Under the pieces are notes generated by a model. That model was not told the origin of the DNA and ran no database searches. It was given only the letters and a program-made list of their open reading frames with translations. A stretch of 64,000 bases of DNA, taken from assembly GCA_023052935.1 (NCBI GenBank), contig CM041292.1, positions 84,769,169 to 84,833,168 on the forward strand, written 5' to 3'. Shown in pieces: positions 46,845-59,863 of this stretch (positions are counted from its first letter, which is position 1; every line of letters starts with the position of its first letter). The position numbers and the translations under genes are program-made. The stretch comes from Piezodorus guildinii. Taxonomy: Eukaryota > Arthropoda > Insecta > Hemiptera > Pentatomidae.

Positions 46845-47018
46845 TAAATTTTTTGTTTCATACAACTCATCGTTTTCGAGCTAGACTTACCATACACACT
46901 TTGACACAGATCTTTTTGCGGGACTTGGTCATTTGGGCCCAGGAGACCTTAAAACGTGTATTTATTCGAATTCGAAAATTTTCATTATCGCAATACTTTC
47001 CCTTACTATATAATATAT
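46845..47018 (-). mobile_element. H-family left-head fragment
   Basis: Plus-strand text taccatacacactttgacac, tttttgcgggacttggtcat and tcattatcgcaatactttcc is the antisense of the first ~170 nt of a head. The GT tract is nearly lost. It ends in a ttactatataatatatagt palindrome. Confidence 0.7.
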
Positions 47019-47053
47019 AGTGTAATATAATTAAATATATAATATTATTATAC

Positions 47054-47054
<1 letters not shown>

Positions 47055-47090
<36 letters not shown>
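47055..47090. repeat. (AT)n microsatellite
   Basis: About 36 nt of AT dinucleotides immediately upstream of the S2 SINE. Confidence 0.95.
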
Positions 47091-47093
<3 letters not shown>

Positions 47094-47104
47094 ATAACTT
47101 ACTA

Positions 47105-47400
47105 CAAAAAAAAAAAAAAAAACCTTACCACTACAACCCATGAAGGGTCTTGGGCTCAGTACATATAGAGATTCGTACTGTTTCTAGGCCAACGGCAGTG
47201 CAATGAGGTGATCAGGCCTTAATCACGCTCAGCCGCCAGGTTTTTCCCCAATTAATTTGGGTACCCACTTTATAGAGGCTGGGTCTGCCCCAGGAGGGTC
47301 TCCATACCCTAGGGTCGCCCCCCGACTGAATTAACAGAATAAATAATATTCTGCTACAGGCGGGATTCGAACCCAGGACCCGGAGCACAGCAGACTAGTG
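47105..47400 (-). mobile_element. SINE family S2, full copy with 11-bp target-site duplication
   Basis: A perfect duplication, ataacttacta, flanks it at 47,094-47,104 and 47,401-47,411. In SINE orientation (minus strand) it starts near ctagtctgctgtgctccggg and carries a B-box gggttcgaatcccgcc. It then follows the S2 body (gagaccctcctggggcagac, tataaagtgggtaccc, gcggctgagcgtgat, ccgttggcctagaaacagta). It ends in a T run (plus-strand A run at 47,106-47,122) placed right against the target-site duplication, showing that the family's real 3' end is oligo(T). Confidence 0.9.
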
Positions 47401-47444
47401 ATAACTTACTATATAATATATATATATATACTATATCATATATA

Positions 47445-48425
47445 GATAAGCTAAAGTAAAAATACATTGAGTAAAAGTGATTGTTAATCATATAGACTTA
47501 ATACAGGCATGAGAAGAAACTAACCATTGGTAGCACATCAGTGTTTATTTTAATTAGTAGGTCGCGAGGCCATCTTGTTTTCAGCCGTCTCGGAGGATTA
47601 TCTGGAATAGATGAAGATGTGAGGTTGCGGACGAGTGGGTTTAAGTGGACGGGTTGTTTGGAGTTAAAGGAGGTATATCTAGTTCCGGCTAAGTCTACAA
47701 GAAATAGGATATTTAGGTCTTTATGGATTATTTTATTGGTGACAAAGTAAGGGGCTTTTATTATGGTTTGTAAAATTTAGGATTGCAAGGATTGGATGCA
47801 GGAGAAATTGGAAGGTTAGGTGGATTACCATAGCTCAATCCCATGTCCAAAGAGGCCTAATGATAGTAATATAAATTATTTGTTCATAGTATGTGGGAAG
47901 TTTTGAGCGTTTGCCAAGTTAATGCTGGATAAAACGGTATCTGCAAAATGTTTCTTGTCGTTTCAGTCTGGTCTGAGGATCCCAAGTAAGACTCTTATCA
48001 AGATGGAGTCTTAGGATCTGTTCGACTGAGGTGAGTGGAATATTGCTTAAGGATACAGTGGGACAGACAAATGTTAAAGGTAATTTGATGGGATTTAGTA
48101 GGATTGATTTTAATTTATCACATTTGAATGGAGGGTTAGTGAAACAACTTTTAGATCATTATTAATAAATAACACACATTGTATGTCATCGGCACAAGTG
48201 AGGACAGTGCTAGGATGGATTGGAATAACAGCCTTAGGCCAAAGATACTGCCCTGAGGTACACCGGCGGACTGAGAAAATATGGATCTGTAGGAATGATT
48301 ATGGTCTACTTTAAAGGTTATATCAGTGAGAAAGGAACGGATTGATAAGTAGCACGTTGGAAGAGGAATAGAAGAACTTTTTGTGAAATACCCAACCATT
48401 TTTTCATCAATAAACATATTTTAAT
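47445..48425 (-). mobile_element. JockB: Jockey-like retrotransposon fragment, RT motif B region and downstream
   Basis: The minus strand starts in the segment before motif B (FTKSSSIPLPTCYLS, SFLTDITFKVDHNHS) and continues SAGVPQGSIFG (motif B). It then decays through frameshifts. The 3' portion matches JockB at 18.4-18.6 kb, including the nucleotides for the ...NPPRRLK/RRWPRDLL C-terminus (plus-strand agccgtctcggaggatta at about 47,582). I saw no poly(A) tail; the 3' end is lost or very diverged. The 88-codon minus-strand frame (48,151-48,417) is the surviving part, and the plus-strand frame at 47,541-47,750 is antisense. Confidence 0.8.
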
Positions 48426-49208
48426 CATTTGTTCAAATATTTTATGTAATTTATTTTCAGATTTTCCTTAAATATTGTGCAAAAAAGATGAATCATTGAT
48501 AATTTTTTTTTTAATCACTTATTAAACTTTAAAATAAAGTAAATAAATTAAAAAACAAACTTGCAACTAACCTGACAGATTAAATAGCTGCTTATGCTCA
48601 CTGCAGATGAACGTTGCTTTTTAGTATTTCCTAGCCCCTTCCTATTAATAACGCACATGCTATCTCTAATTAGATATTCCTTGAATTGTTTATTATTATT
48701 AAAGCTATAGCATTAAGATTCAGATCTGAATGACGAGAAAAGTATTTTTTAGAACAATGAATGCAGATCTATTTATTGATGCTGTTATTAGTTGAAAACC
48801 TACAGAGTGCCTGTTTTAGCGATACTGTTACGTGCAGTAAACAAGAGAGTGGAAATTCTCGTGGGTGGACCAGAATCGATTTGAAGCTAACAGAAGGGGA
48901 TGGTCCGTGTCGGATTTGACGTCAAAGGGGTGTGCTAAATGTACCGACGTTCGGAGCTCCGCACCGGCTAACGCAAGTAGATCAGTTTCGATGACGATGT
49001 GATTTAACTAATTATCAGGTATTGATCAAACCGAAATCAGATAGATCCTTCGGATTAGACGCAGTTGGTCATGTAAGTACTTATCCATATCATGAAAAAG
49101 GCACATATGATCCGAATTTAACATGAATATTAACAGGAGATATATCTAATTTTAAAAAAAAACAACTTCAAATACGTTTCAACTAATGCAAATGTATCAC
49201 AAAAATAG

Positions 49209-49253
<45 letters not shown>

Positions 49254-49469
49254 CTTAATTTTTTTTTCATCCATACATCATATTGAAATCAGGGAATGTG
49301 ATGGAGTAATGGTTTGATCTTGTGGCGTGGTAGGCGTTATAGATAGAGTAGTACCCAGATAATAAGTTTCCCAGCATAATTTCTATTTCCTACTTATGTC
49401 AGGCGGCCCCTCATCCAACTTCTTTTCAGCCATATTGTGAGGCATGTCGGTAATGGCCATATTTTGTAT
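48426..49469. other. Intervening DNA with an (AT)n tract and an unexplained GC-richer patch
   Basis: The segment 48,840-49,080 is GC-richer than its flanks and is followed by catgtaagtac (about 49,070), a donor-like GTAAGT. No acceptor or protein family is recognised, so no exon is called. An (AT)n tract lies at 49,210-49,251. Confidence 0.35.
49210..49251. repeat. (AT)n microsatellite
   Basis: About 42 nt of AT dinucleotides. Confidence 0.95.
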
Positions 49470-50225
49470 TAATGAAATGGAATGAAAACAGATTTTATTA
49501 TACTGGGACTAAAGTTCCTTAAGAATAAAAAGTACTTTGAGGACCGGAACAGTGTGGTCATAGATTTAAATAACAAAACCTGAACTAAAATAATAAATTG
49601 AGGTAATACACTATGAACAGATTTACTAATCAAACTTTAGATTAAAATAAATAAACATAAATAGATACTTCATTAGAGATAATTAAAATAGTATAAAATC
49701 AAAACAAAACTGGTATTTCTAGCATCTTCGGTTTAGGGTTATTGTCTGTTTGACTGAGAAGAGAAAAGTTGGTTGAAAAGGAGCGATTTAAAAGATGAAG
49801 CAATTCTTGCACGACGGATCTCAGGAGGGATAGAATTTCAAAGAGAGGCAGCTTTGGACAGAAAGGACTTGTCAAAGGCAACAGTGCGGTGAGGAGGAGG
49901 GTAGAGGTCAGAAAGACGGGATCTGGTAGAACGGGACTGGATTGAAGTTTTAAATTAAAGGGTTTGGAAGATGTATTTCTGATAACCTGGTAGAGGAAGA
50001 AAGCTAAGAAATACTGGTATTTGTAAAATGATAAAGTCACCTGAACTCGGTGTATTCACTGGGTTATATGCATGTCTCTGGTCATCTCGAATACAAATCG
50101 TATTGCACAGTTCATAATACGCTTGAGTTTTGCTTCGAGTTCATCTGAAAGTCCGCTGTACACCACACAACCGTAGTCAAAGTGTATTAACGAGTCATAA
50201 AGGATAAGATGGTTAGGATAGCGGT
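49470..50225 (-). mobile_element. CR1-group non-LTR retrotransposon 3' fragment
   Basis: The minus strand from 50,225 reads ILYDSLIHFDYGCVVYSG, then LSDELEAKLKRIMNCAIRF. These are the well-known HFDYxxxVY and KLxRxxNCAIRF blocks of CR1/Jockey-superfamily RT C-termini, followed by a frame (50,040-49,699) with SFSTNFSLL and related decayed sequence. The 3' end has an aataaaatctg-like signal and a ttcattccatttcatt tail rather than poly(A), like the copy at 11,905. The strand, tail and motif order agree between the two copies. Confidence 0.75.
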
Positions 50226-51574
50226 CAAAAAATTATTTAAAAAATCGTGAACAACTATTTTCTTTTCAGTTCTTGATCGCCACTCAAACCACATCTTCCT
50301 CCAAAATTCACTTCATGATCAACGTGCTAGTTTGGCCATGTAAGTTTTGAAAACGTTTGTAGTTGACAGTTGACAAATAAAGGTCTGCATGCAGAGTAAT
50401 TTTGCTAACGTACCATGGAGAAGTTTGTTATCGTCCTAAAAGTTTTGGATTGGAGATTTTGAATTTTTACGTTTACAATTTTAATCGAAAAATAATAACT
50501 ATAGAAGAAATATATCCTAAAGGAAGGCTTCAAAGTTAGTCTTTTGGGGATGTTTCTTTTTCGAAAAAGATTGTTTTTCGAAATCAAAAGAAATAAATTT
50601 AAATCAACTGTTAATGGGGAGTGAAGAATCATAATCCCTGCATACTATTTAAGAAGCATACTAAATCGTCGTTTAACGGTATTTTTTTTATATATTTTAA
50701 CAATCATAAGACTAGAATTTTAATGTCTTATTTTTTCGGATGGCAATAGGGACATTTTGGCACTAAATTTGTTTTGGAACAAGTATATTAAATAAATGGC
50801 GTTTTGCGCACTTGCCTTCAGACCTTTTTAAAAAAAATTGATGGATTAATATATTAGTGTCAAGTTTTATCCATACAATTTTCATCAAAATCGGTGAAAT
50901 ATATGATATGACATATTTAACAATGCTCTGTTCGTTAGGATAACGGTTAAGATTAAAACAAAAATAGCAAAGCAGTTTTAAAAATTAACATATTTTGGTG
51001 TTGATCTTGATCGTCCTCTCCTCTCCTCAACTAAACAATAATTCAGCGTAACAAACAATAAAAAAAAAACAGCTTTTTACAACCGAAAATCGGTCTTTGG
51101 CTTGATGGTCTACGTCCACTAATAAATAAAAAATATAGCATTTATTATGCCTTCCATAGGGATTCCACTTTTACACTTGGGTTTAACGAGTTTGTGAAGT
51201 AAGGACCCTTGTTTTTAAAATTAAATAAAACTCAGATAACGAAACAATATTATCAAGGTAAATTAAACAGTAAAATTTGAGTGCTCATCGACAGCACTCA
51301 CTACTTGACAAAAATGGTTGAGACGGCGGATACAACGGCATTACTATAAGAAAACGCTTATAAATCGTTACATCACAAATGACGTAGTAACGGTTATTGT
51401 TCTAGGTAATCACTAGTTTTCTTGGAAAATTCTTAAAAATAGATGAAAATAACACTGAATCCAAGTCAGCAGTCACGAAGGGGAACACGCAGCTATTTAC
51501 TTTTTTCTCACGGTGGCCACTTTTCCCGAGAATTTACTTATTTAGCAATACGATCAATGCTAGTAATATAGTAT
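50226..51574. other. AT-rich stretch, no feature recognised
   Basis: The 75-codon minus-strand frame at 50,405-50,632 has no recognisable motif. No gene supported. Confidence 0.45.
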
Positions 51575-51840
51575 AGTACTAGTCTGCTGTGCTCCTGGTC
51601 CTGGATTCGAATCCCGCCTGTGGCAGAATATTATTTATTCTGTTAATTCAGTCGGGGGGAGGGAGGGACCCTAGGGTATGGAGACCCTCCTGGGGCAGAC
51701 CCAGCCTCTATAAAGTGGGTACCCAAATTAATTGGGGAAAAACCTGGCGGCTGAGCGTGATTAAGACCTAATCACCTCATTGCACTGCCGTTGGCCTAGA
51801 AGCAGTACGAATCTCTATATGTTTTTTTTTTTTTTTTTTT
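51575..51840 (+). mobile_element. SINE family S2, tRNA-like 5' end partly lost, oligo(T) end
   Basis: It starts near ctagtctgctgtgctcctgg, with a B-box ggattcgaatcccgcc at about 51,602. It runs collinearly with 47,105-47,400 (same cccaaattaattggggaaaa variant) to gcagtacgaatctctatatg and ends in a T run of about 24 nt. It and the 47.1-kb copy are the closest pair in the window. Confidence 0.8.
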
Positions 51841-52079
51841 TTTTTTAATAAAACGTAGATACGCCTATCGGTTAAGAATTAATAATTTTATTTTTATTAA
51901 AAGATTATCAAATAACTAATAATGCCGTGGGTTTATATAAACCTGAAACGCAATCTTTATATATTGACTATTTTCATTACCTTTAATTTGACAACTTTCA
52001 CTATATTTTGCTATGGATGTCTCCACTTTATTTGCTCCTGTCACTGTTTTCCACTTTTCACTGTATAGATTTTTTTTTT

Positions 52080-52879
52080 CTTTTCACTTATCTACATTTA
52101 AAATATATAATCAGGGAAAGTATTGCGATCGTGAAAATTTCGAATTTGAGTTTTTCCCTGAGCAAAAGTCCCTCAAAAAGGTAAGTGTATGTGAGTGGTA
52201 AGCCTAGCACAAAAACATACGAAACTGAAAATTCGTATTTAAGACTAATACACGCCTGAGATGTTACAGCAACTTTTCCATTAAAATCACTTCACCAGAA
52301 GAACCACTTTATACACATTTAGCAGCACCTTTTTACGCTTTTCTCAAAAATGGCTGGAACGATTTGGATGTAAGACGCTATACCAATGTAAAATTTAATA
52401 GACTTTAATATGATGTAAGTTTCATTCTGATTGAAATATTCTGACAGGGCTTATTATTCTGCCTTTAAAGTACCTTTAATTTTGTAGATTTCAAAAGATT
52501 AGGCACGTCATCTTGTTAGTATTGATAAATAACGCTCAATTTTCCACGTTGAGCGACTTTGATGAACGACTAAAGGAGAAAAGGGCAAACATATTTTTTT
52601 AAGCAATTTTTGTGTTTTTTAACACAAAGCTAAACATTTTAGAAAAAATATTATCTTATGCACAAGCTTGTAAAAGTTAATAGAGAGTAATGAAAAGCCG
52701 ATAAAACTAAATGATTGTTTTAGATAACAATATAATAGATTATTTAAAAAAACACATGATATTATAGAAATTCAAATTCATTAATTCCTTATTAGTTTCA
52801 CTTATTTTCATCTCTAACTGTATTTGAAAATTGATTTTATTAACGGAGATAAGGCAAAGTTGTGTGTAGCCCGCACTAG
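52080..52879 (+). mobile_element. H-family element, diverged single head plus tail
   Basis: It starts cttttcacttatctac and contains gggaaagtattgcgatcgtg. In place of the GT tract it has only aagtgtatgtgagtggtaag. It keeps the block order through to the tail and ends gataaggcaaagttgtgtgt then gcactag. An older copy. Confidence 0.75.
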
Positions 52880-53947
52880 ATTTTTATAATTAAAAACTTC
52901 ATTGATTTATTTCTGAATACAAATCTTCACATTTTGTTATGTTACTTCTAAGCCCTGATAAAGATCCGGAATGTGGGTTGGAACGGTGAATAGTTTACTC
53001 TATTTTTGATAATCATTTATTAACCGCCACACGAACTATCTCATCCTTCAATATAATAATGGAAATATGTAAAATGTATTTACATTACAGATAGACAGAT
53101 ATAAATACACAAAACAAAATGTTGGTTAAGGTTACACATTGTTAATGTTAATCTAAACTCTAACCAATTATAAAAAACAAGTTTTTATGTTAGTATGTTT
53201 AGCATATTGGTTTTAGGTAGTTTTTGGTCATCGCAGCGCGATAATGTAATAATTCAAAGGTAATTTTGAATTGAAGGTCGTCAGTTGACTTAATATTTAT
53301 TATGTGATTATGAAATTAACTGGCAGCCAAAAGGCATGGAGTAAATTATTCGAAACAATAGTGGTATAGATTATTTTGTTGTATCGGCACTTTTCACTAA
53401 GCTCTTAATATCCTGATCTTACAAGAAAATCTTGAGTTTTTTATGTTTTGTTTTTTGCTTTAAATCGTTGAATGAAAATATACATACATCAATTCTTTTA
53501 AATATAATTTTACAATTTTTTTTTAAATTATCAGTTTGGCTAGCTTTCATACAAAATGGTGATGGAGTAATTTTTAATCACTTAGTAATTTTTCTCTTAG
53601 GTTAAAAAATTCGTTAATTTGAGTCTTCTTAGGTAATATCTCATTAACTAATTAAAAAAATGATTAATCTCATGAAACCAGGTTCATATGGAGTGTGGTG
53701 GAAGAACCGATAAAACAAAAGAACTTATACTAATATTGTTTACAATAATTAAACCATATATTTTAGCTCCGATTAATATTTAGATATATCTTTTACAGGT
53801 GTTATCTTCATTTTACATAACATCTTTGGAATATATATATCTGTGAGACAATTATGCCACAAGCACGATTTCAAGGTTTAAATAAACTGAACTTTATAAA
53901 TTAAAATAGTAGCTAATATACTAATAATAGAGATTTTCTTATATGTA

Positions 53948-53950
<3 letters not shown>

Positions 53951-53994
<44 letters not shown>

Positions 53995-54044
53995 GTGTGT
54001 GTGTGTGTGTGTGTGTGTGTATTGTATGTGTATGTGTGTGTGTA
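53951..54044. repeat. (GT)n microsatellite
   Basis: About 94 nt of GT repeats with three small interruptions. It is not inside an H element. Confidence 0.95.
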
Positions 54045-55639
54045 TCCCATCTATATGTATATTTGCAAAGTATTGAAAGAAAAATCCAATTAATCAAGCT
54101 ATCTAGTATATAAACATTGATACTACTTTCCGTTAATCAAATACACAATTTAATTCAAAGGCAATCTTAGATACAGTTAAAATGCAATAAAATATCTACG
54201 TTCTCTCTCTCTCTCTATCCTAACATTAATAAAACAATAGGGTTATTATGACACTAGATTTGATATTGTGTTTTAAATTTTAATAAACTATCACTGATTC
54301 TTTCGTGATTTGTTTTGTATAAACAGTGTATATTCATTATTTAAATACATTTCAGTAGATTTAAAATACGAAAGTAAAGTTATTCTTTGATTCTTTCTTT
54401 AAATAATTACAAATTTTTAAATATTCTATAAAAAATTTAGGAATTAAAATTCCTAAAAATTAATCTTAAGGCGAAATGGTGTAATTGGTTTAAGGGCCTA
54501 CCATAGTTGCGTAATTAATTATTTGCAATTTGAAAATATACAGTTTTGATTTTTATCGTTAATCAGATAAAATTCGAAAATCATTTCTTAGTAACGGAAA
54601 TATTCTAGTTTGGGATCTTATCTCAAGAAAAGATTTTAACGCTTTACATTCTATGAAATTATTCACTTTTTTTGTAATATATTTTTTAATAAAATAAAAC
54701 TAGGACATGGGAGCAGTAGAACATTAACATTTTCGAAGTAAGTAATTGTTATAATTGCGTTTATCTAATAGATAAAATACGAAATACATAAAATTTGTTT
54801 TTATTATATACAGAACGAAACATATTACAAATCAAATTTGTATTAAAATATTTTTGTTTTTCTTAATGTTTCTAATTGTTTATAAGGGCATAAGAGTCAT
54901 ATTAATGAGAAGATACCTTGACAATTGAATAAAAAGCAATAATAATAATAACTAAATACATCATAATATTCTAGTTATTTTGATATTTTAATTGTTTTCA
55001 TAATGTAACGTTTGTATTGTTTCCAAATGTATTTTAATTGTGTTAATATTACATTAAAATTCATACTAATAAATAAAAATAATTGTATAATTCTTTGTTT
55101 ACTTAATTTTTATTTCATCAAGAATCAAAACAAATAAAAAGGTGAAAATAAATGTGGATGATAAATATTATAGAGGATATTTATCAATTTTCTGATGAAT
55201 AAATTAATTACTATTAATATATAAAAGACAAAACGAAAATAATCCATCATACTTATTGATTTTATAAATCATTCAACTAGATAAGGGTGTAAAAAAAAAA
55301 AAAAAAACATAAATAAGTATTTAGATGACTAAAAATATATTCTATTAATGATGAATCTCTTAAATTAACTAGCATAAATAAATAAGTGTAAGCATGGGCT
55401 AATCTGAAATATTTGAATTATATTAATTAAATCGTAACTGAAATATTACTTGGTGTGTATTGGTTCAAATGTGTATTATAATAAGACAGTTATTAATACA
55501 TAATTCACCTGAGAATTGATATACAATGCCAAGACATAATTTAAATGTGACATTGACTACACAGCAAGCTAATTTGTACTATGTCAATTATTAAATATAT
55601 GATAACATAATACTGATAAGAAATACCTCCAAAGAGCAA

Positions 55640-55830
55640 TCCAAAATAAATAAAAGGCCGGGAGATAAAGAAGATTCACATGATACAACACAAAACGGAA
55701 CAGACACGCAACTGAAGCCTCCTGCCTTCCTACGGCCGGGCTCACCTCTGCGCAAGCGTGCCACCCTCAACAACCACCTTTCTTACAAATTACCTACGCT
55801 CATCCTTTCTATTCTTCCTCTCCTCAACTT
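55640..55830. other. GC-rich, CpG-containing patch of unknown function
   Basis: It contains cctacggccgggctcacctc and tgcgcaagcgtgccaccctc inside very AT-rich DNA. The minus strand is open for about 45 codons over the patch but matches nothing known. A first exon or promoter of a minus-strand transcript is one possibility, a repeat relic another. Confidence 0.25.
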
Positions 55831-56234
55831 TGTAACATGGCCTTATTTATTATCTCTAAGAATAGATTAAACAATAGGCTTAATATAAACAGTTGTAGTT
55901 TTTATAATTAACAGACAAAACTAATATACTAACCTTGCTATTATTAAAATTAATAAATGATACTGTATATTTAATATCGAAAATATATACAATATAGTCA
56001 CAAATTAAACTGTTAAGTTTTCCTCTTACAGTAGTAAAAAATATTTTGTATCTCATTGTAATGTAAAGGTAGATGAACCTTGTTGTTGCCAACCTAACAA
56101 AACATAAATTCTGTTAATTTAATTAGTGCCCTTATAATGGCTCCCCAGTGTTGCCAGATACTCTATTTCATTACTTAATCCAATCACGGTACTATACTTG
56201 CTATTAAACTGACTATATAGTACAATTTGTTGGT

Positions 56235-56238
<4 letters not shown>

Positions 56239-56295
<57 letters not shown>
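56239..56295. repeat. (AT)n microsatellite
   Basis: About 57 nt of AT dinucleotides. Confidence 0.95.
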
Positions 56296-56297
<2 letters not shown>

Positions 56298-57603
56298 AAA
56301 TTTTGGGAATTCAAAATGTTACCACTACGGTAGTAATCGGTAAAAAAAAAAAAATAGTAATTTTTTTTTAACTAAAAAGAGGTATTTTGAATATTACGGT
56401 ACATTATTTTGTAGTACTGCCTTCCCGCAATATAAAAACAATGAAGATACAATGTTGTTTCCTTCTGTTTTGAGATAATCAGTTACAATTAAATGTAAGT
56501 TTAAAAAATCCGCAGTCTCCATTCCAATTATAAAATAACTATGGGAGAGCATATTTTTTTTAAATTTTAGTCTAGCAAAATTTTTCTTCAAGGATTACAA
56601 GACCAATGCGAGAACTTTCAAGGTTGTAAGAGTTCCTGAGTCATATATAAATTAAAATAAAAGTTATCAAATCTTATTAATTTTACTAGGAAATTTATGT
56701 CCTGACAAAAATGTGAAATTTTTTTTTATTTAGATGAAAAATTATCTTTATTAAAAATGATGCAAACCGGGGCAATCAAGGAAAATAGTCCGTAAGGTTG
56801 TCATCAATACATATTTATAAAATAAAAGATTATATAACGAATAAATAAAATTGAAATCTGAGAAACAAAATGGTAAAAATTTATTATAAATCAGATATAT
56901 GAAAATAATTGTAAGATAAAAACAATTAAATTAAGCAAAAATAGAATAATAATGAATATAAATCATAGTTTATCGTTGGAAAATCTAGAAGGAAAATATT
57001 CCCGATGGTCTTACTTATTTTATTGTTTTCCTTGTTCACCTCCAAGACCTCTTCCTTCTAAAAATAGAATAAATCATTTTGAACTTCTAATACCTATGCA
57101 ATATTTACATTCTGCTCGATAGAACTCTTAATACGAGCTTTGCCATTCAAAGAAAAATCAGGAGATCCCAGCGCTTCTTTATCGGATACCTAAATGGTAG
57201 TGGTATCAAGTGGAGCCTTGACTAAGGTCATGGCCAGGATTCCAGTTATAAAAGGTCATTACCGCTTCAAACGTCAAGAGGGGCTATAGGTTAGCTAGTG
57301 CTTCATGGGTATTGTGGTAAAGGATTAGGATGAATAGGCTACTAGAGTAAAAATTGATGGCACACTACTCGATGGAGGACTAAGGTGGATGTACAGCTGT
57401 GATGCTCTAGTAATATATTCTTTCTACACTCAAGATAATAGTACTCTTTTCAATATACGATACGACTAACAGCATTGAAACATTTGAACTATTTAAAAAC
57501 TATTATCATCGGGTAATAGATATTGAGGTCATAAAATAAATCTTTTGCCACATAATACAGATTATTGACTGTAGTAATGCAGTCAGAAAAAAATGCATAC
57601 ATT

Positions 57604-57680
57604 TAATGTTAACAAAATTAGCTTTGAGTTCGTAGGTCCATATAAGTTTGAGAATGGTTTATATGCGTAGATTTTGTTAT
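57604..57680 (-). mobile_element. Short Jockey-like RT fragment
   Basis: Plus-strand gagttcgtaggtccatataa is the antisense of the segment encoding (K)PIWTYEL in JockA at 14.8 kb. The next ~50 nt are compatible with the preceding IYKIVLK region. Only one block is preserved. Confidence 0.4.
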
Positions 57681-59863
57681 AAATTAAAAGAAGATACGTT
57701 ATGTTCTGTAATATGTATAACTGTACCTGTTATTTAGAATTTTGTATTTTAAGTGAAGACGGTGGATTCCATAATTTTAAAACGAATTTAAAACATTTAC
57801 TAAACGTTTGTAAATCTAATTATACTTTCAACACCAAATGATATGATACACGAAAGAAACCATTATAACGTAGTCAAGGCCGTTGCACGAATGAGGCTTC
57901 TACGCTGAACCATTTAGTTAAGCTGTGATGAAACATCCAGGAATAAAATCTTTATTATTCATTCTTAATCTTTATATTTCTCAATATGTTATATATTTTT
58001 ATTTTGATATTATTTGAATATATTATTATTATAACTAAAAATAAAAATAGAACAATTTAAGACTAGAAGAAAATTTATATACGTATTAAGTATTATTATT
58101 TCCCCAAAACTGTTTCAGAATAACTTAAATTAGTTTAGATGTAAAGTCAAACCATTCCGTAGCACTGACGTTTTTATAATTTTACGTTGCAGGTTGTGCT
58201 AGTATTATAATTATAATTAATTTAAACAATAAATAAATACAATATATGAATAGAAATATTTGAGGTTATAAATATAACGAGCTTATAGCTCGTAGTTTTC
58301 CTTAAATGATTTGTTTTTCAGAACCGCGTCTACTGCGGTACCTTCATAGTAGGCCAAAGCCACTGAAGATGGAAAATCTAATTGTTAACTATTAGTTTGT
58401 ACACGATACTGGTCATTAATTGGTATTATTTCACATTTAGAGCACTTAAAAATTCAAAATAAACTTTTTTATATGGACTACAACCATAAAGTAGAAAGAA
58501 TTCTCTAATTTGTTTAAGGTGCTAGAGTGTAACAGGGTTACTCATAATGTCTGTTAAATTATGTTATTTGTCCAGTTTTTGTAATAAAAAAGCAATGAAA
58601 ACAACTCAATGTCAAAGGCAGATCTAGAAGGGAGTATTGAATAAGAAACATTTCGTCATTTGAAGGGGAAGCAAAGGTGGTAAATATTTATACAAACACC
58701 TATGTAAGATCGTTTAAAACTATTTAGAGCATATATATTTAACAATAGTTATTGTATTTTTTTCTTTGATTCTTATGGAATGAACTTTTTGGCAAGGGGA
58801 GATACGATCGAACTGCCTCCCTAGGGCACGTGACCTCCGAAAGGTCGCCCCCAATGAATACGGGGGAATTCCCATGTCCAACCCCCTCTGCTACTGATCT
58901 ATAATCACTTCCTTAATTTCTTTTTTTTTTTTTTGTTGAGTAGGTAATAATTTAAAACAATCACTGTTCCATAAACTAGAAGTTTCTTCAAGTCTGTAAA
59001 GTGTGGAAGTTACATTTTATAATCCCTGCTAGTCGTCAAGCAATGGGTGCCTATAAAAAACGGGATGAAGATGTAACGTGAGTCTTTTTACCGACAAGGA
59101 GTACTGCTCCATTGAGGAGGAGAGATGAGAGAGAACTGTTTTGAATGGGGTTGAAAAGGAGATCAATAAATGTAGGAGACGAAGGGGCGCCAAAACAACT
59201 AGACGCCAAGTTCAGCTTTCAAATGGGATCAATAGCCTCGTAACCTCTATACAGGTCTAGCGCAATAGTAAAAATGATGAACGTGCTATAAACACTAGTC
59301 GAAAATACTAGTTCGTAGCTAAGGGTGTTATTTGATAATATATTATTAAGAAAATAGAGAAGACCCGAACATTAACCATTTAAATTTTGTTGTGTATTAT
59401 ATATCTAACGAATGCTTGGATTTTAATTCTAACTACTATTTATTGTTGCATAAATCTAGCCCAAAGGCAGGTGGTTTATTAGTTGAAGGTTTGTTTCTTT
59501 TGCAAGGGGAGGAAGGGACGACAGGTAGCTGGGGTAACAGGTACTTTTGAATAAAGGACCCGGCACAGGTAGCGCTGTCCCTTGCTGGACGCTGGACTTC
59601 TTGCCTCCTGCAGTGCTCATGGGAAAGCTTACAAGTCTCCTAGAAATAGACAATATCATTAGGCAAGTAAATATTTCACGACTTGTATTTTCTTAAATAT
59701 TCACTTTTATAAAGACTTATTTAGAATTATAATTAAATCCAATCCTAGACAAAAGATTAGTAATACATCTTTTTAAAAAGTGTGTTGTATGTAAAAAATA
59801 GAATGATTTTGAAATTTGTGAGTGAAAAAATCATGTATAAATTGCTAAAGTTTAAAAAAGCAA

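Larger units (their letters stand above)
52880..59863. other. Long AT-rich stretch with few recognisable items
   Basis: This is the emptiest part of the window. It holds a (GT)n tract (53,951-54,044), a short (CT)n run (54,202-54,217), an A run (55,290-55,307), an (AT)n tract (56,239-56,295) and a ~75-nt antisense Jockey-like piece (57,604-57,680). GC-richer patches lie at 55,640-55,830, 57,120-57,330, 58,790-58,890 and 59,460-59,660. None of the short frames (for example 55,591-55,773, 56,394-56,591 and 59,456-59,659) shows a domain I recognise. An unseen gene's intron or untranslated exon could lie here. Confidence 0.4.

Noticed and set aside
49060..49085. Splice donor of a host exon (catgtaagtac)
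   Set aside because: A GTAAGT is expected by chance in AT-rich DNA; no acceptor, long open exon or protein match accompanies it.
58608..58890. Complete hAT-like element between aggcagatctagaaggg and ccccctctgctactgat
   Set aside because: The two ends resemble common transposon termini but are not convincing inverted repeats of each other, and no target-site duplication was found.
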